From Buxus sempervirens (Eukaryota > Streptophyta > Magnoliopsida > Buxales > Buxaceae): DNA of 64,000 nt. The notes beneath the pieces are model-generated. The model did not search any database, was not told the DNA's origin, and saw only the letters and a program-made list of their open reading frames with translations. Position 1 is the first letter of the stretch. Each line of letters begins with the position of its first letter. Shown here piece after piece: positions 1 to 10,985 of the stretch. The stretch covers positions 16,168,048-16,232,047 of the forward strand of contig OX387194.1 in assembly GCA_947561395.2 (NCBI GenBank), in the 5' to 3' direction. A program made the translations under genes and the position numbers.

Positions 1-208
1 TCTCGAGGGCCAAACTACTGAAACAGAGGAGGCTTTAGATAATCTCTAAGCCCTATTAATAAAATTGTTTTTCTTCTTTCCAAGTCCCATACTTTCTTGT
101 AAAATATTGCTTGAAAATGCTTTATTTGAATAGGAAAAAAATGTTTCTTTCATTTCTCTTAAAACCTTACTTTTGAAATGGGGATTAAGGAATTGATCAT
201 TATTTCTT
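1..208. other. AT-rich spacer, nothing recognised
   Basis: AT-rich sequence at the window edge. No coding pattern, repeat or RNA signature was seen. Confidence 0.5.
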
Positions 209-716
209 GGAATAATTACAGTTTACCCCCTTGAGGTTTACAATAACGTCACTTCCCCCCAAGGTTTCTAAAATACCAGTTTACCACCTTAAGAATTTTT
301 TGTGTAAAAGTATCCCTTTTTAGACGTTTGACCATTAAATCATAATTGAAAAATAAAAATTAATAGACAAATTTCCCTCCTTTTTTACATTTAAAAAGAA
401 AAAAAACAAAGCTTTATTTAGGCCTTAGTACAAAAAAATTCTCTCAAGGTGGATATGGACTGAGTTTTTTTTTTCATTTGAACCAATTTTGTAAACATTC
501 AACCAACTCACTAAAGGGTAATCTTGGTATTTAATTTTAAATAATTAAAATAAGAAGGGTAAATTTTCTATATATGTTTTTTTGTCTTGTCACATCATCA
601 ACATTATTAAAATTTCAATGGTCAAACCTTTAAAGGGCGAAATTGTTACACACAGTAAAACTCAAGGTGGCAAACTGATATTTTAAAAATCTTAAGGGGG
701 TAAACTATAATAATCC
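209..716. mobile_element. Long-TIR MITE-like element (first of two)
   Basis: The left end (AGTTTACCCCCTTGAGG at about 220) reappears in inverted form at the right end (CTTAAGGGGGTAAACT at about 691-706). The inverted homology continues for roughly 110 bp on each side, including GGTTTGACCATT near the inner ends. There is no open reading frame inside. Size, AT-rich core and long imperfect terminal inverted repeats fit a non-autonomous DNA transposon. The ends resemble those of the element at 1413-1856, whose 9-bp target duplication points to the Mutator superfamily. I did not find a convincing target duplication for this copy, so the outer edges are uncertain by a few bases. Confidence 0.7.
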
Positions 717-1243
717 GTTTGTTTATTTTGAGAAGAAGGGTGCTAGTAAGCAAGTACACTAGACCCACTTATAAACTAAGGTTATAACTTCCTTTTTTTT
801 TTTTTTTAAATTAATTTTGCCATTGGAGTTTTGATTTGTGTTCTTTTGCAATGTTGAAGTACAATGAATTTTTTCTTAATATTACAGCTTGGAGCAAGAG
901 CCTTTATTTATACTTGCATATCAAGGCAAGGTCAAAGATTTGGGCCTAAAAAATACTCAAAATACAAAGATGTTCCCGTCACAGAAATAAAATGCCACCC
1001 AAAGAATGTAAGTCATAACAATTTTGGATGCCATCTAAGTTATTTTTGGCCTTCTTCAAATGTGGATTCTACGCACTTACCTTCAAATGTAAATATGCAG
1101 GCATGTATTGTCTCTAAAGCCTGAGCTCAAAAAATAAATAAATGAAATAAACAAAATGAAAAATGAAAAAATTGAAATTCTTATTTTTATCCTTTTCAGT
1201 AAAAAGTAGTAGGATTAATCCTTTGTAAAGCTCTAATGATATA
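717..1243. other. AT-rich spacer between two MITEs
   Basis: Contains a T-run at about 792-807 and an open frame of 86 codons at 864-1124. That frame has no recognisable family or domain and is not supported as a gene. Nothing else was identified. Confidence 0.4.
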
Positions 1244-1377
1244 GACTAGTTTTTATTTGAAGGAGAAATTACATTAAATCAATCAAAAATAAGAAACTTG
1301 GGACAAATTGGACTAGTTTTCATTTGAAGGAGAAATTACATTAAATCAATAAAAAATAAGAAACCTGGGACAAATTG
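1244..1377. repeat. Direct tandem duplication, 67 bp x 2
   Basis: Units 1244-1310 and 1311-1377 both begin GACTAGTTTT and end GACAAATTG, differing at only a few bases. The junction is head-to-tail without spacer, so this is a local tandem duplication, recent compared with the surrounding decayed repeats. Confidence 0.9.
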
Positions 1378-1412
1378 GGGAATTCCATTCCCCAAGAATG
1401 GATTTGAATGAT

Positions 1413-1856
1413 GAGTAAAATATAGTTATCACCCTTGCCTTTTGATTTCTGACAACCACATATACTCTCCTTAGGTTTTTGAAATAACACAAACCTTACT
1501 TTTGGCTCTGTTGTCTACTACATGTCCCTTCCTTGTGTTAAACTTTAATATTATTTGACAAATTTACCATTCTGTAAGTACAAAAAAATTTAACAATTTG
1601 ATCTTTTTGATAATAAAAAATAATTTTTTAAGTTTTAAAGATAATAACAATTAATCTATAAATCATTAGTGAGGGTGATATAGTTATTAATTTCTTAAAT
1701 TTTTTTATTGCTTTAAATAAAGTTAATATGATAAAATGGCCAAAGTACCACTTTTATTGATTTTACAAGTTTGATAAGGGAGGTTATTATTATTTCAAAA
1801 CCTTGGGGAGGTATTTGTAGTTGTCAGAAACTAGGGGAGCTAAGTATAATTTACTC
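1413..1856. mobile_element. Mutator-like MITE with perfect 9-bp target duplication
   Basis: The element starts GAGTAAAATATAG and ends CTAAGTATAATTTACTC, whose reverse complement is GAGTAAATTATACTTAG. The inverted homology runs about 90 bp inward (TTTCTGACAAC.. on both arms, then a GGTTTTTGAAATA-like block). It is flanked by the identical 9-mer TTGAATGAT at 1404-1412 and 1857-1865. A 9-bp duplication with long terminal inverted repeats is the signature of Mutator-superfamily elements. The 444-bp body has no coding capacity, so it would depend on a transposase elsewhere. Its ends resemble those of the element at 209-716, making the two related families or subfamilies. Confidence 0.88.
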
Positions 1857-1865
1857 TTGAATGAT

Positions 1866-2396
1866 TTGAGAGAAAATGAGTTAGACATTTGTAAAGTTGT
1901 AAGTTTGCCCAGCTTACCCAACCCGACCCAAATAACAACCTAAACTAAGACTTTAGTTTGGGTGGGCTTGGGTTCAAGCTTCACAGCCCAAACTCGAGAA
2001 GAAACACATGAGTTACATCTAAGCATAACTACATCCAAAGAAGAAACCTATGACTTATATCCAAACATAGCTTTCTTGTAACATCTTTTTCCCTATTACT
2101 TGAAGGGATTGGAGTTATTTTTATCCAACAATCTATGAGGAAAATTTCACTACTATTGATTTTTCTATATTAATCTTCTAGAACCTTCAAGAGAGGTTAT
2201 TGACCATGTTGAAGTGGAATCTATGGGGACAGTTTAGTACATATCATATGAACGACAAAGTTAATTAATCAAGTAGAATATACTCACTTACACACCTAGG
2301 AATGGCAAAGTTAATTAATTAAATAGAGTATCCTCATTTTTATATAGAAAAGACTAATATTTATATGAAAATATTGATTTTAAGGAAAATGCTTCA
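1866..2396. other. AT-rich spacer, nothing recognised
   Basis: A short local repeat (GTTAATTAATYAA-GTAGAGTAT-like, about 2258-2330) occurs twice. No gene, RNA or mobile-element end was identified. Confidence 0.4.
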
Positions 2397-2664
2397 TGTA
2401 AAACCCCGTCCCGGATTATATCCTAATTATTAAAGCTTAATTATCTAAAGCAGGATTATTAGACTAAGTAAGCAATTGTGTTATGATGATGAGGTAAGTG
2501 CGGATTATTAGACTAAGTAAGAATTTAGAGAAATCAAATCGAACTTTATGAAGGTTATTAAGGTAAGCTTAGTTAATGTTATTCCTCAATTCCAATTGTC
2601 TAAGATACTCTCTAATTAGTTTTAGTGAATTGGAAATAAAATTCTAAAAAATTAGAGTTAAGCG
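2397..2664 (+). mobile_element. Possible LTR 5' fragment
   Basis: Begins TGTAAAACCCCGTCCCGG, close to the start of the LTR at 62800 (TGTAAAACCCCGGAATTT). Sequence to about 2660 is AT-rich with a short repeat (GGATTATTAGACTAAGTAAG at about 2453 and 2501). Without a matching 3' end or target duplication this remains a guess based on the terminal motif. Confidence 0.3.
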
Positions 2665-3135
2665 TATCCAAAGTACTTCATAAGAATACCAAAAGTAACT
2701 TCTAAGTATACCCAAGGTACCTCTCAAATGTACCTCAAGTAACTTCTAAGAGTACCTAAAGGTACCACTCAATTATACCTAAGGTACCCCCCCCCCCCCC
2801 CCCCCTTGTGTTGCCTAAGGTACACTCATGTATTACCCAAAGCACACCCAAGTATTACCCAAGGTACACTCATGCATTACCCAAAGTATCCCTTAAGTGT
2901 ATCTAAAGTATCCCCAAACTATACCTAAGGTACTCCCATGTATTACCTAAAGCATCCTCCAATTATACTTAAGGTACCCTCCCAAATATACTTAAAGTAT
3001 CCCCATTATATGCCTAAGGTACCCTTTCAATATACTTAAGGTACCCCACTGTTTTACCTAAGGTACCCCTTCGTATTCCTTAAGGTACCCCCCTTGTATT
3101 GCTTAAGGTACCCCTTGTTTTATCTAAGATACAAC
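2665..3135. repeat. Degenerate minisatellite built on CCTAAGGTACCCC
   Basis: About 18 imperfect units of roughly 24-27 bp. Each carries a core like TACCYAAGGTACYCC followed by a short variable T/A-rich stretch (TATACC, TGTATTACC and similar). A run of 19 C lies at 2787-2805 inside one unit. The core contains GGTACC, so the array is full of KpnI-type palindromes. It has no coding capacity. Confidence 0.85.
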
Positions 3136-3145
3136 CCCCTTATAA

Positions 3146-3180
3146 AGCCGAGTGCATGTGCACTGCACATGCACTCGGCT
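3146..3180. repeat. Perfect 16-bp-stem hairpin, possible Helitron 3' end
   Basis: AGCCGAGTGCATGTGC, loop ACT, then GCACATGCACTCGGCT: 16 of 16 pairs with a 3-base loop. The right arm runs into CTAG followed by T (3179-3183), the CTRR|T context expected at a Helitron 3' terminus. The usual short spacer between hairpin and CTRR is missing here and no 5' TC end was found, so the Helitron reading is tentative while the hairpin itself is certain. Confidence 0.75.
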
Positions 3181-3989
3181 AGTTACAATTACATGAAGTG
3201 AAAGTGGACTTGAATGACGACTGATAGTTGAAAATTTGCTCTCAATTCTCATGGCCTTGAAATATGAGCCTTCTTTTTTTGTTTTGTACCCAGAAATATT
3301 AGAAATGTATACAATGAATTAGATTTCATTATCAAAGGCAGCTCTTCCTACAAAAACAATTAGCTGCATCATAGTTACTTCCATAGTTAAAAGTCAATAA
3401 ATAGAGTCTTTGCTAGAAGAATGAAAACACCCACTAAATAGAGGAAGCAAAAGCTTGAACTGGTATGAGATTCTAGTTTTATTGCCATGGCTTATCATCT
3501 GACATGGATTTCTTCAGTAGCGAATGGATTTATGGAACTATTAATTCTCGCCTAAATCTTTAAAAAGTGAGATCGATGTTGTTAGCTTCAACAAGAACTA
3601 CTATTTGAGATCTAATGAATAAGAAGCATTCATAGAAAAAAGGAATCAAAAACCAAAGCAAGAATTGATGACTATTGAATCTTTAAAGAGATCTTCAACA
3701 AATTTAGAAAAAAATAAAACAATTTGAAGAAACCCATTTAAAACGAAAATGAATATATATTTTTTATTTATATTTATATATACTAGTGAGAGGGCACATG
3801 CATTGCACATGGAGCCATTTCAAGATATTTTATACTTAGAAGAAGCAACCTCCTTTCCTTTTCTAAGCAATGAGCTTGTTCTTAAATAAATCGGAGACAT
3901 ACAAGATTTTATGACATAGAGATCGAGAAATAACTCATAATTCTCCATAATGACTCCATAAGATATCACATAGAGATCAAGAAATAACT
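3181..3989. other. AT-rich spacer with a second hairpin-like motif
   Basis: On the minus strand a CpG-decayed hairpin-like word (3794-3811, CACATGCATTGCACATG) is followed by a short spacer and CTAG at 3783-3786, again like a Helitron 3' end. A 24-bp block (GACATAGAGATCRAGAAATAACT) is repeated at about 3911-3934 and 3966-3989, the second copy ending exactly where the next LTR starts. No gene was seen. Confidence 0.35.
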
Positions 3990-6447
3990 TGTGAGACCCC
4001 AAATGTTAGATGAGTTGCGTAAGTGCTTATGTAAGGGAGATTTAGTATTTCTAACATATTTTATATTGTATTGTGAAGGTGAAGTGGGAGAAGCCCAGAT
4101 TAAAGCTTGAAACCAATCAAGCGGCAAAGTCCAAGACTTATAGAAATAAAAGTATAAGGAGAGTGGCATGGTGGTAATTATGTGTGTTTTATGGGAGAAG
4201 GGCAAACTTGGAAGTTGACTTGAGAAATTGGGGGAAATAAGTTAAGTATAAAAAGGGATTTTGTTTGCCCCATACGTACGAACCTAAACACAAACTCCTC
4301 CTCTCCAAACTTTTCTCTCCTCCCACTCTCTTCTCTTCCCCATTCTCTTCCTCTTTGTTGGGCAAAGTTAAGGGAAACTTTTATTAAAGAGAAGGAGAAC
4401 CAAGGCTTGGAGATAGAGTTACTGTTTCCTTCACAAATTGGTGCCTTGTGGAGAAACCTCCAAGGAAGCTCAAGAGGAGCTACTCGTGGGTTGTGTAAGA
4501 TGCAAAGAGGTAGTTCTTGCTTGAATCAGGTAAGCAACACTCTTTAAACAAAACCTCATTTGATTTCTCATTTTGAAAAAGGATTTTGAGTTAGGGCATT
4601 GTGTTTTTCTTGATTTATTTACAAATGAAATGAGCATGTGTTAATGGTTAGATAGAGGCTAAGTAGTAGCTCATTCTATGTGGATTTGATAGATAAAAAC
4701 TGTCGCAAATGGCTTATATTTGAGACAAATCACAAAAATCGCATAAGGGTTTGCGACTTTAGAAAATCGCCAGAGCGCTCAACATGGCCCTCGAGCACTA
4801 TGCCAAGTGCCCATTTTTGCCCAAAACCCAGATTGCCAGGCATGCGGGGCCACTCGAGCGCAATCGCGAGCACCCCGCCTGTGTTTTTCTAAAACTTAGA
4901 AACTCGAAATTTGGATTTTCGATTAAGTCGAGCACCCAACCCTGTGCTCAAGCTCGATGGCAGGCGCCAAGTCCAGTTTTGTGTATTTTGGGGATTTTGA
5001 GGTAATTTCAACTACGAATTGATTTTTATTTAAATCCAACCTATGTACAAATAGGATTTAGTTATCTAAGAAGTGTTCACACTAGAATTATCACAAAATT
5101 CAAATTAACCAAGAGTTTTGGTACATTCTACTAAACTAGGTTCTGTAGAGAGTTTTGGTTTCAAATTACTATGGAAGTAAAATATTTTAATTCCACCACT
5201 TGGAACACCTTCCAAATGATCCTTGGAAGTGGAGGATCACAACCAAAGAAATTTTATGAAGATTCCTAATGATTTGGGGTCTAGTTTTCTTAACTTAGTG
5301 TGTATAATGCTTCAATATTTCCATGATATGATCTTGAGATATGAGAATGAATTGTCCTTATTAATTGTTATGTAGCATGTGACATGATATGAAGGGCATT
5401 GGCCCAGTTACTTGACATGTATGGAGGGCAATGGCCCGGCTTTATGAGATGATGAAAAAGGGCATTGGCACGAGTGTATTTGGGTAAGACTACGAAGCTA
5501 CCCCTTTTATTGTTCATGCGTGAGTGGCATGAGATAATTTGGTTAAGTGTACCATCCTAATGAATTAAAGGATATTGCATAATGAACAAACCTTAAGTTA
5601 TGGATCCACAAATCTTAAGTGGGTAGGTTTTTATATAGTGCCATGACCTTGTTACTGTTGTTCTTGTATCATCATGTTTTATTCCAGTACCAAGCAACAC
5701 CGGTGCCCGATACTCACAGCTCCGGGGAATCGATGTTGGATACCTAACCCACCACGTGGAATCGGTGATCATGAGTGCTATATATTAAACTACCTAGATA
5801 AATCGACTAAATGAGACTTTTTGAATTAGTGTCTATTGATTGATTGACTTGTTCCTTTAAACATGGAATTATATCATTTTGATTGTTATTGAATTGTTGA
5901 CGATTTAACTATTGTTTTAACTATCCGCATGTCATGGTTTATTCTGAATGATATCAGCATGAACTGTGTTTTCATGAGCATGCATGTGTTGCTTACTACG
6001 AACTTCGTCTCATAAGTTGTTTTATCGGTTTTGTTTTCAGAGCCGTCAACTTCCGGTGTGAAGGACCAGAATGGGGAGAAAGGCAAGGATAAGGCACCTG
6101 GGTATAGAGAAGAGGACTATTATCGTCCTACCTAGGTTTTCATTTCCTGTATATGGTTCAGTTGTATATTTTCGAACATGTAACACCTTGTAACTGAGAT
6201 GAGTGGTTAGATACCCACCATTTTATAATAATCAAGTAGTACATGTACTTAACCTTGTAGTCCATCACAGGACTTGTTTCACTTTATATACACCTTTATA
6301 TGCACATGTATAAATTGTTACACCACTATTACTTGTTCAGGAAAGTTTTTAATTTACTCGTATTTTATTGGGTCCACAAGGCCTACCTGTAAGGACTAGG
6401 AATGGGTTAGTGCCTGTGATGAGCAGACCTGGTTCTGGGTCGTGATA
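3990..6447 (+). mobile_element. Solo LTR, Ty3 chromovirus-type, about 2.46 kb
   Basis: Starts TGTGAGACCCC and ends GGGTCGTGATA. It is collinear with the LTR at 56249-58826: CCCCATACGTACGAAC, a donor-like AGGTAAGCAACAC (4529), the GAGCATGCATGTG module (5976), CCGGTGTGAAGGACCAGA and ACCTGGGTATAGAGA all occur in the same order. No internal region, PBS or purine tract adjoins either end, so it is a solo LTR left by LTR-LTR recombination. A clear target duplication was not found, consistent with an older insertion than the 56249 copy. A GC-rich island near 4770-4880 (GAGCGC and CGAGCGCAATCGCGAG words) matches a similar island in the other copy. Confidence 0.8.
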
Positions 6448-6974
6448 GTTTCGTATATGCACTGCGACACGAAGAAAAAAAGAAGGAGAAACTGAAAAAT
6501 CGACGACTCATGGACTCTTTGTTGAGCTTCATCAACGCAAGGTATGTCTATCGACTCTATCTCTCTTCCTCTATCTTCTCCTCCATCATCTTCGTCAGTG
6601 GCTGGTTTTTTTTCCTCTTCTTCTTCTCCAACAAGCTGAGCGACAAGTGGACATGGCTTCCTTTTGATTTTTTTCCTTACAAATCTCTTCTCTCCGCTCT
6701 CTCACTCTCCTTTGTTGATTCCTTCTCACTCTCCCTCTGTTGCTGTCCCACTCGCCTCCATCTATTTCTCCCTCTTGCTCTCTCTCTGTCGATACCTTGT
6801 GTTTCTACTTTCTCCCTCTTGCCTCCTTCTATTTCTCAAGAAAAGCTTTTTGTAAAGCTTTCTAAGAATCATATTTTATTCTTAGTAAGAATAAAATAAG
6901 CTGAATAAACTAAACTTTCTCCCTGTTGATCTCTTTTGTTTTTGGACTGTTCTCCCTGTCGATCTTGATATGTG

Positions 6975-7410
6975 CGACTATGTCATATTCTAGAAAAAGC
7001 TTTTTATAAAGCTTCAAACGAATCAATTATTCATTAGTTGACTGTCATATTGCAGGAAAGCTTTTCTAAAACTTTATACGAATAAAATATTCATTAGTTG
7101 ATTGTCATATTGCAGAAAAAGCTTTTTCTAAAGCTTCACACAAATAAAATATTCATTGAACTACAAAAAAGACAAACCTATATTCCAGAATAAAGTGAAC
7201 TTGTATTTTCATTAGTTGAACAGCCATTAGAGTATAGAAAAGACAAACCTATATTGCAGAATACAGTGAACTTATCTTTTCTTTAGTTGAACAGCCATTA
7301 GAGTATAGAAAAGACAAACCTATATTGCAGAATACAGTGAACTTATCTCTTCATTAGTTGAACAGCCTATATTGCATACCTATATTGCAGAATACAGTGA
7401 ACTTGTCTTT
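6975..7410. repeat. Two adjoining tandem arrays in the hAT 5' intron
   Basis: 6975-7160 holds three units of about 60 bp (AAAGCTTTTTCTAAAGCTT..ATTCATTAGTTGAYTGTCATATTGCAG). 7163-7410 holds about four units of 63-70 bp (GACAAACCTATATTGCAGAATACAGTGAACTT..ATTAGTTGAACAGCC), the last one shortened. The units share ATTAGTTGA and ATATTGCAG words, so the second array may have grown out of the first. Arrays near the ends of hAT elements can be transposase-binding regions; that role is inference here. Confidence 0.8.
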
Positions 7411-10061
7411 TCTTAACTCTTATTATTTTTTATTGTTTTTATTAAAAAAAATTGAGTAAAACAGTAAGATAGTTGTTTGTCTACAATCTAATATCACTAT
7501 TTTTTATTCTTTTCTGCAATCTTATGGGTTTTTATTGTTTTTCTTCTCTAAAATCTACACTATTTATTTTATTACTTAATGTTAATAAAAGTGTTTGGTG
7601 TTTGTCTATTTAAAGAAATGTCATCTTCTAGTAGTTCCAAGCCAAAAGCCAAATCAAAGGATCCAGTGTGGAATTATTGCTTTTGGCCTGATTTTAGTGA
7701 TAAGAAAAATTCAGTGTGAATTGTGTGGGGTTGTAACAAATGGAGGTATTTATAGACAAAAGCAACATTTGATTGGTGGGTATGGGAATATCAAGAAATG
7801 CCCAAAGGCATCTATGGAGATAATTACAGAATTATTGGATCATATAGCAAGTAATAAAATAATCCAAAATGACTTGCTTGATGATCCTTTTAGCCAAGAT
7901 CCTTGGAAAATTAATGTTGAAGAAAGTGAAGATGTGGAAGTGGAATGTAGTGCAGAAAAGAGAAAACGAACAGGCAAGGAGAAGTTCACACAAGTGAGTC
8001 CAGTGACTAAAAAAAAGCCACGTGAAAGGGGACCCATGGATGCCTTTTTTAGAAGGAATCCTGAAGAAGTAATTGTAGAGAGGGCTAAAGCAAATACAGT
8101 TCAGACCACAATTAATAGTAGATACAAAAAGGAGGATCAAAAAAAGGTAAATCAATATGTAGCTCTATGGTTTTACCAAGCTGGAATTCCATTCAATATA
8201 GTGAAATTAAGAAGTTTTCAAGTAATGGTGGAAGCAATCTGTCAATTTGGACCAAGTTATTGACCTCCATCATTTCATGAGTTGAGAGAACCACTTCTTA
8301 AGATTGAGGTTTGTAGAACTAAGGATCTTTTTCAAGCTTATCAAACAGCTTGGAAAAGTATGGATGCACAATCATGTCTAATGGTTGGACTAATAAGAGG
8401 ACACGAAGTTTAATTAACTTCTTAGTGAATTGTCTTGAAGGGACATATTTCTTGAAATCAATTGATGCTTCTATTAAAATACATGATGCACAGTACTTGT
8501 TTCTTGATAATGTGATAGAAGAAGTTGGAGAAGAACATGTGGTTCAAGTTGTTACAGATAACCATGCTGTTTACGTTGCTGCAATAATTTGGGTGTCATT
8601 TTTTTTATTTGATTTCATCATCAACTTGAATTAAAGTGTATTATCTTACTTGTACTTATATTTATAATGCCTTTTTACATGTATAAAATTAATGGATAGG
8701 AGAAAAATATTATTTTGGACACCTTGTGCTGCTCACTGCTTAGATCTCATATTAGAAGATACTAGGAATCTTAAGGGAACAAAGGCTATCATTGCTAAGG
8801 CCCGATCAGTCACTTCTTTCATCTATAAAATCAAATGAGATTCAAGATAGGAAAGGACCTAGTAAGGACAGCAGTCACAAGGTTTTCTACTGCTTTCATG
8901 AATCTTCAAAGTTTGTTTACACATAGACAAGCCTTGAGAGCTTTATTTGTTTCCTCTTATTGGAATAATAGTAAGTGGGCAAAAAAACTAGATGGGAAAA
9001 GAGTTGCAAATATTATTTTATCAACAACATTTTGGAGAGTTATTAGTTATTGCTAAAAGCTTCATATCCACTTGTACAAGTTTTGAGATTAGTTGATGGT
9101 GATGAGAAGCCACCAATGGGTTATTTTAATGCTGCAATGGATCAAGAGAAAAAAATCCAAAGATTTTTTGGACACAAAGAAAGAGATTACAAACTTGTTT
9201 CGACTATTGTTGATAAGAGATGGGAAGAGCAACTCAATCAGCCACTACATATAGCATGCTTCTTTCTCAATCCAAGCTTGTATTTTAAAGCTAAAGACAT
9301 CTCAGATGATTCTATTGGAAAGTATGAAGTTGGTTTTCTTGATTGTTTAGAGAGGATGGTTAGAGATGAAGAGTTACAAGATAAGATCTCTAGACAAATG
9401 GATACTTACAAAAACTATAGGGACCTTTCTGGAAAAGATATGGCAGTCAGGCAAAGAGAGAAGAAAGCAGCCAAGTAAGTTCATTGTAATGCTTTTAAAT
9501 TTGAATTTTTATTTGTAACAATTAACAACTGATCCTTTACTCATTATTTTAACTTATACTTTTTGAAGTTGAATGGTGGGATACCTATGGAGCTAATACC
9601 TCAGAACTTCGACATCTAGCACTTCAGATCCTAGGACTTACATGTACTTCTTCGGGTTGTCAACGAAATTGGAGTACTTTTGAATTTGTGAGTGAAAATA
9701 TATATCTCATTTGTATCTTTAATTTGAAGTTTTATTAAAATTTGAGATTCTTTAGTAATTTTTTATTTTGTTTGCAAAGATTCATACAAAGAAGAGGAAT
9801 AGGCTAGAACAAAAGCGGTTGAATGATCTTGTCTTTGTCCAATACAATCAGCGACTACGAGAAAGATTCTTAACAAGGAAAGAAAATCCTAAAGCCTCTG
9901 ACCCCATTTTCTTTGATGATCTTGATGACTTTAGTGAGTTGCTCATAGGAAAAGAGCCATTGGAGGACGTTGTCCATGAAGGGCTTTGTAACGCCCCGGA
10001 CCCATACCCAGCAAGATATTGTCCGCTTTGGGCCCAATGGGCCCTCACGGATTTGTTCTCA

Positions 10062-10168
10062 AGGGATAACACGAGCAACTTCCCAGTGGTCACCCATCCT
10101 AGCATTGCTTTCACCCGAGCATGCTTAACTTCAGGGTTCCAAGGGGATTTAGTCCTGTGTTATGCCTT
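10062..10168 (-). other. 5S rRNA-derived domain in Cassandra LTR 1
   Basis: On the minus strand this reads GAAGTTAAGCATGCTCGGGT, then GCTAGGATGGGTGACC and CTGGGAAGT, matching plant 5S rRNA (GAAGTTAAGCGTGCTTGGGC, TAGGATGGGTGACC, CTGGGAAGT). The internal Pol III promoter area of 5S genes is therefore represented. It is not a genomic 5S gene: it lies inside an LTR and its 5' part is divergent. Confidence 0.9.
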
Positions 10169-10470
10169 AAAAGGCCTTTTGCATTGTAAGGGATCATAAG
10201 ACTACTTATAGCATCCCTGAGCGTTGTGGGATCCCAAACATATGCACATCTTCGTTTGGTAGCTCGCCCAGTGAGATTCCCATTCACCTGCCCACTCAGA
10301 CAGCCAGGATGTCACATAATCCCCTCCATGGGACAACGCGTCCTCGCGTTGGGCCGAACCCCTACACTTTCCGGTCGGGGCAGACTCTAATACCATTTGT
10401 AATGCCCCGGACCCATACCCAGCAAGATATTGTCCGCTGAGCCCAATGGACTCTCACGGATTTGTTCTCA

Positions 10471-10574
10471 GGGGATAACAAGAGAAAACTTCAGTGGTCA
10501 CCCATCCTAACACTGCTTTCACCCGAGCACGCTTAACTTCAGGATTCCAAGGGGATTTAGTCCTGTGTAATGCC
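10471..10574 (-). other. 5S rRNA-derived domain in Cassandra LTR 2
   Basis: Same domain as in LTR 1, with GAAGTTAAGCGTGCTCGGGT on the minus strand, slightly closer to true plant 5S rRNA at the CG of GCGTGC. It is the middle LTR of the array. Confidence 0.9.
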
Positions 10575-10879
10575 TTAAAAGGCATCTTGCATTGTAAGGG
10601 ATCACACGACTACTTATAGCATCCCCAAGCGTTGTGGGATCCAAACCATATGCACATCCTCGCCTGGTAGCTCGCCCAGTGAGATTCCCATTCACCGCCC
10701 ATTCAGACAGCCAGGATGTCACATACTCCCCTCCATGGGACAACGCATCCTCGCGTTGGGCCGAACCCCCACACTTTCCAGTCGGGGCAAACTCTGATAC
10801 CATTTGTAATGCCCCGGACCCATACCCAGCAAGATATTGTCCGCTTTGAGCCCAATGGACCCTCACGGATTTGTTCTCA

Positions 10880-10985
10880 AGGGATAACACAAGAAAACTT
10901 TCCAGTGGTCACCCATCCTAGCACTGCTCTCACCCGAGCACGCTTAACTTCAGGATTCCAAGGGGATTTAGTCCTGTGTTATGCC
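10880..10985 (-). other. 5S rRNA-derived domain in Cassandra LTR 3
   Basis: Third copy of the domain, again with GAAGTTAAGCGTGCTCGGGT and GCTAGGATGGGTGACC on the minus strand. It is the right-hand LTR, next to the AGCTT flank. Confidence 0.9.

Noticed and set aside
209-725. 9-bp target duplication for the first MITE
   Set aside because: The flanks 200-208 and 717-725 do not match; only loosely similar T-rich words are present.
864-1124. 86-codon open frame preceded by an intron-end-like ATTACAG
   Set aside because: No recognisable family, domain or neighbouring exon; sits in AT-rich spacer between MITEs.
6510-6899. Ser/Leu/Phe-rich open frames at the hAT 5' end
   Set aside because: Pyrimidine-rich untranslated leader and intron; a donor-like GTATGT at 6541 interrupts them and no domain is present.
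10062-10985. Genuine 5S rRNA gene cluster
   Set aside because: The 5S-like segments lie within TRIM LTRs, their 5' parts are divergent, and PBS-bearing internal segments separate them.
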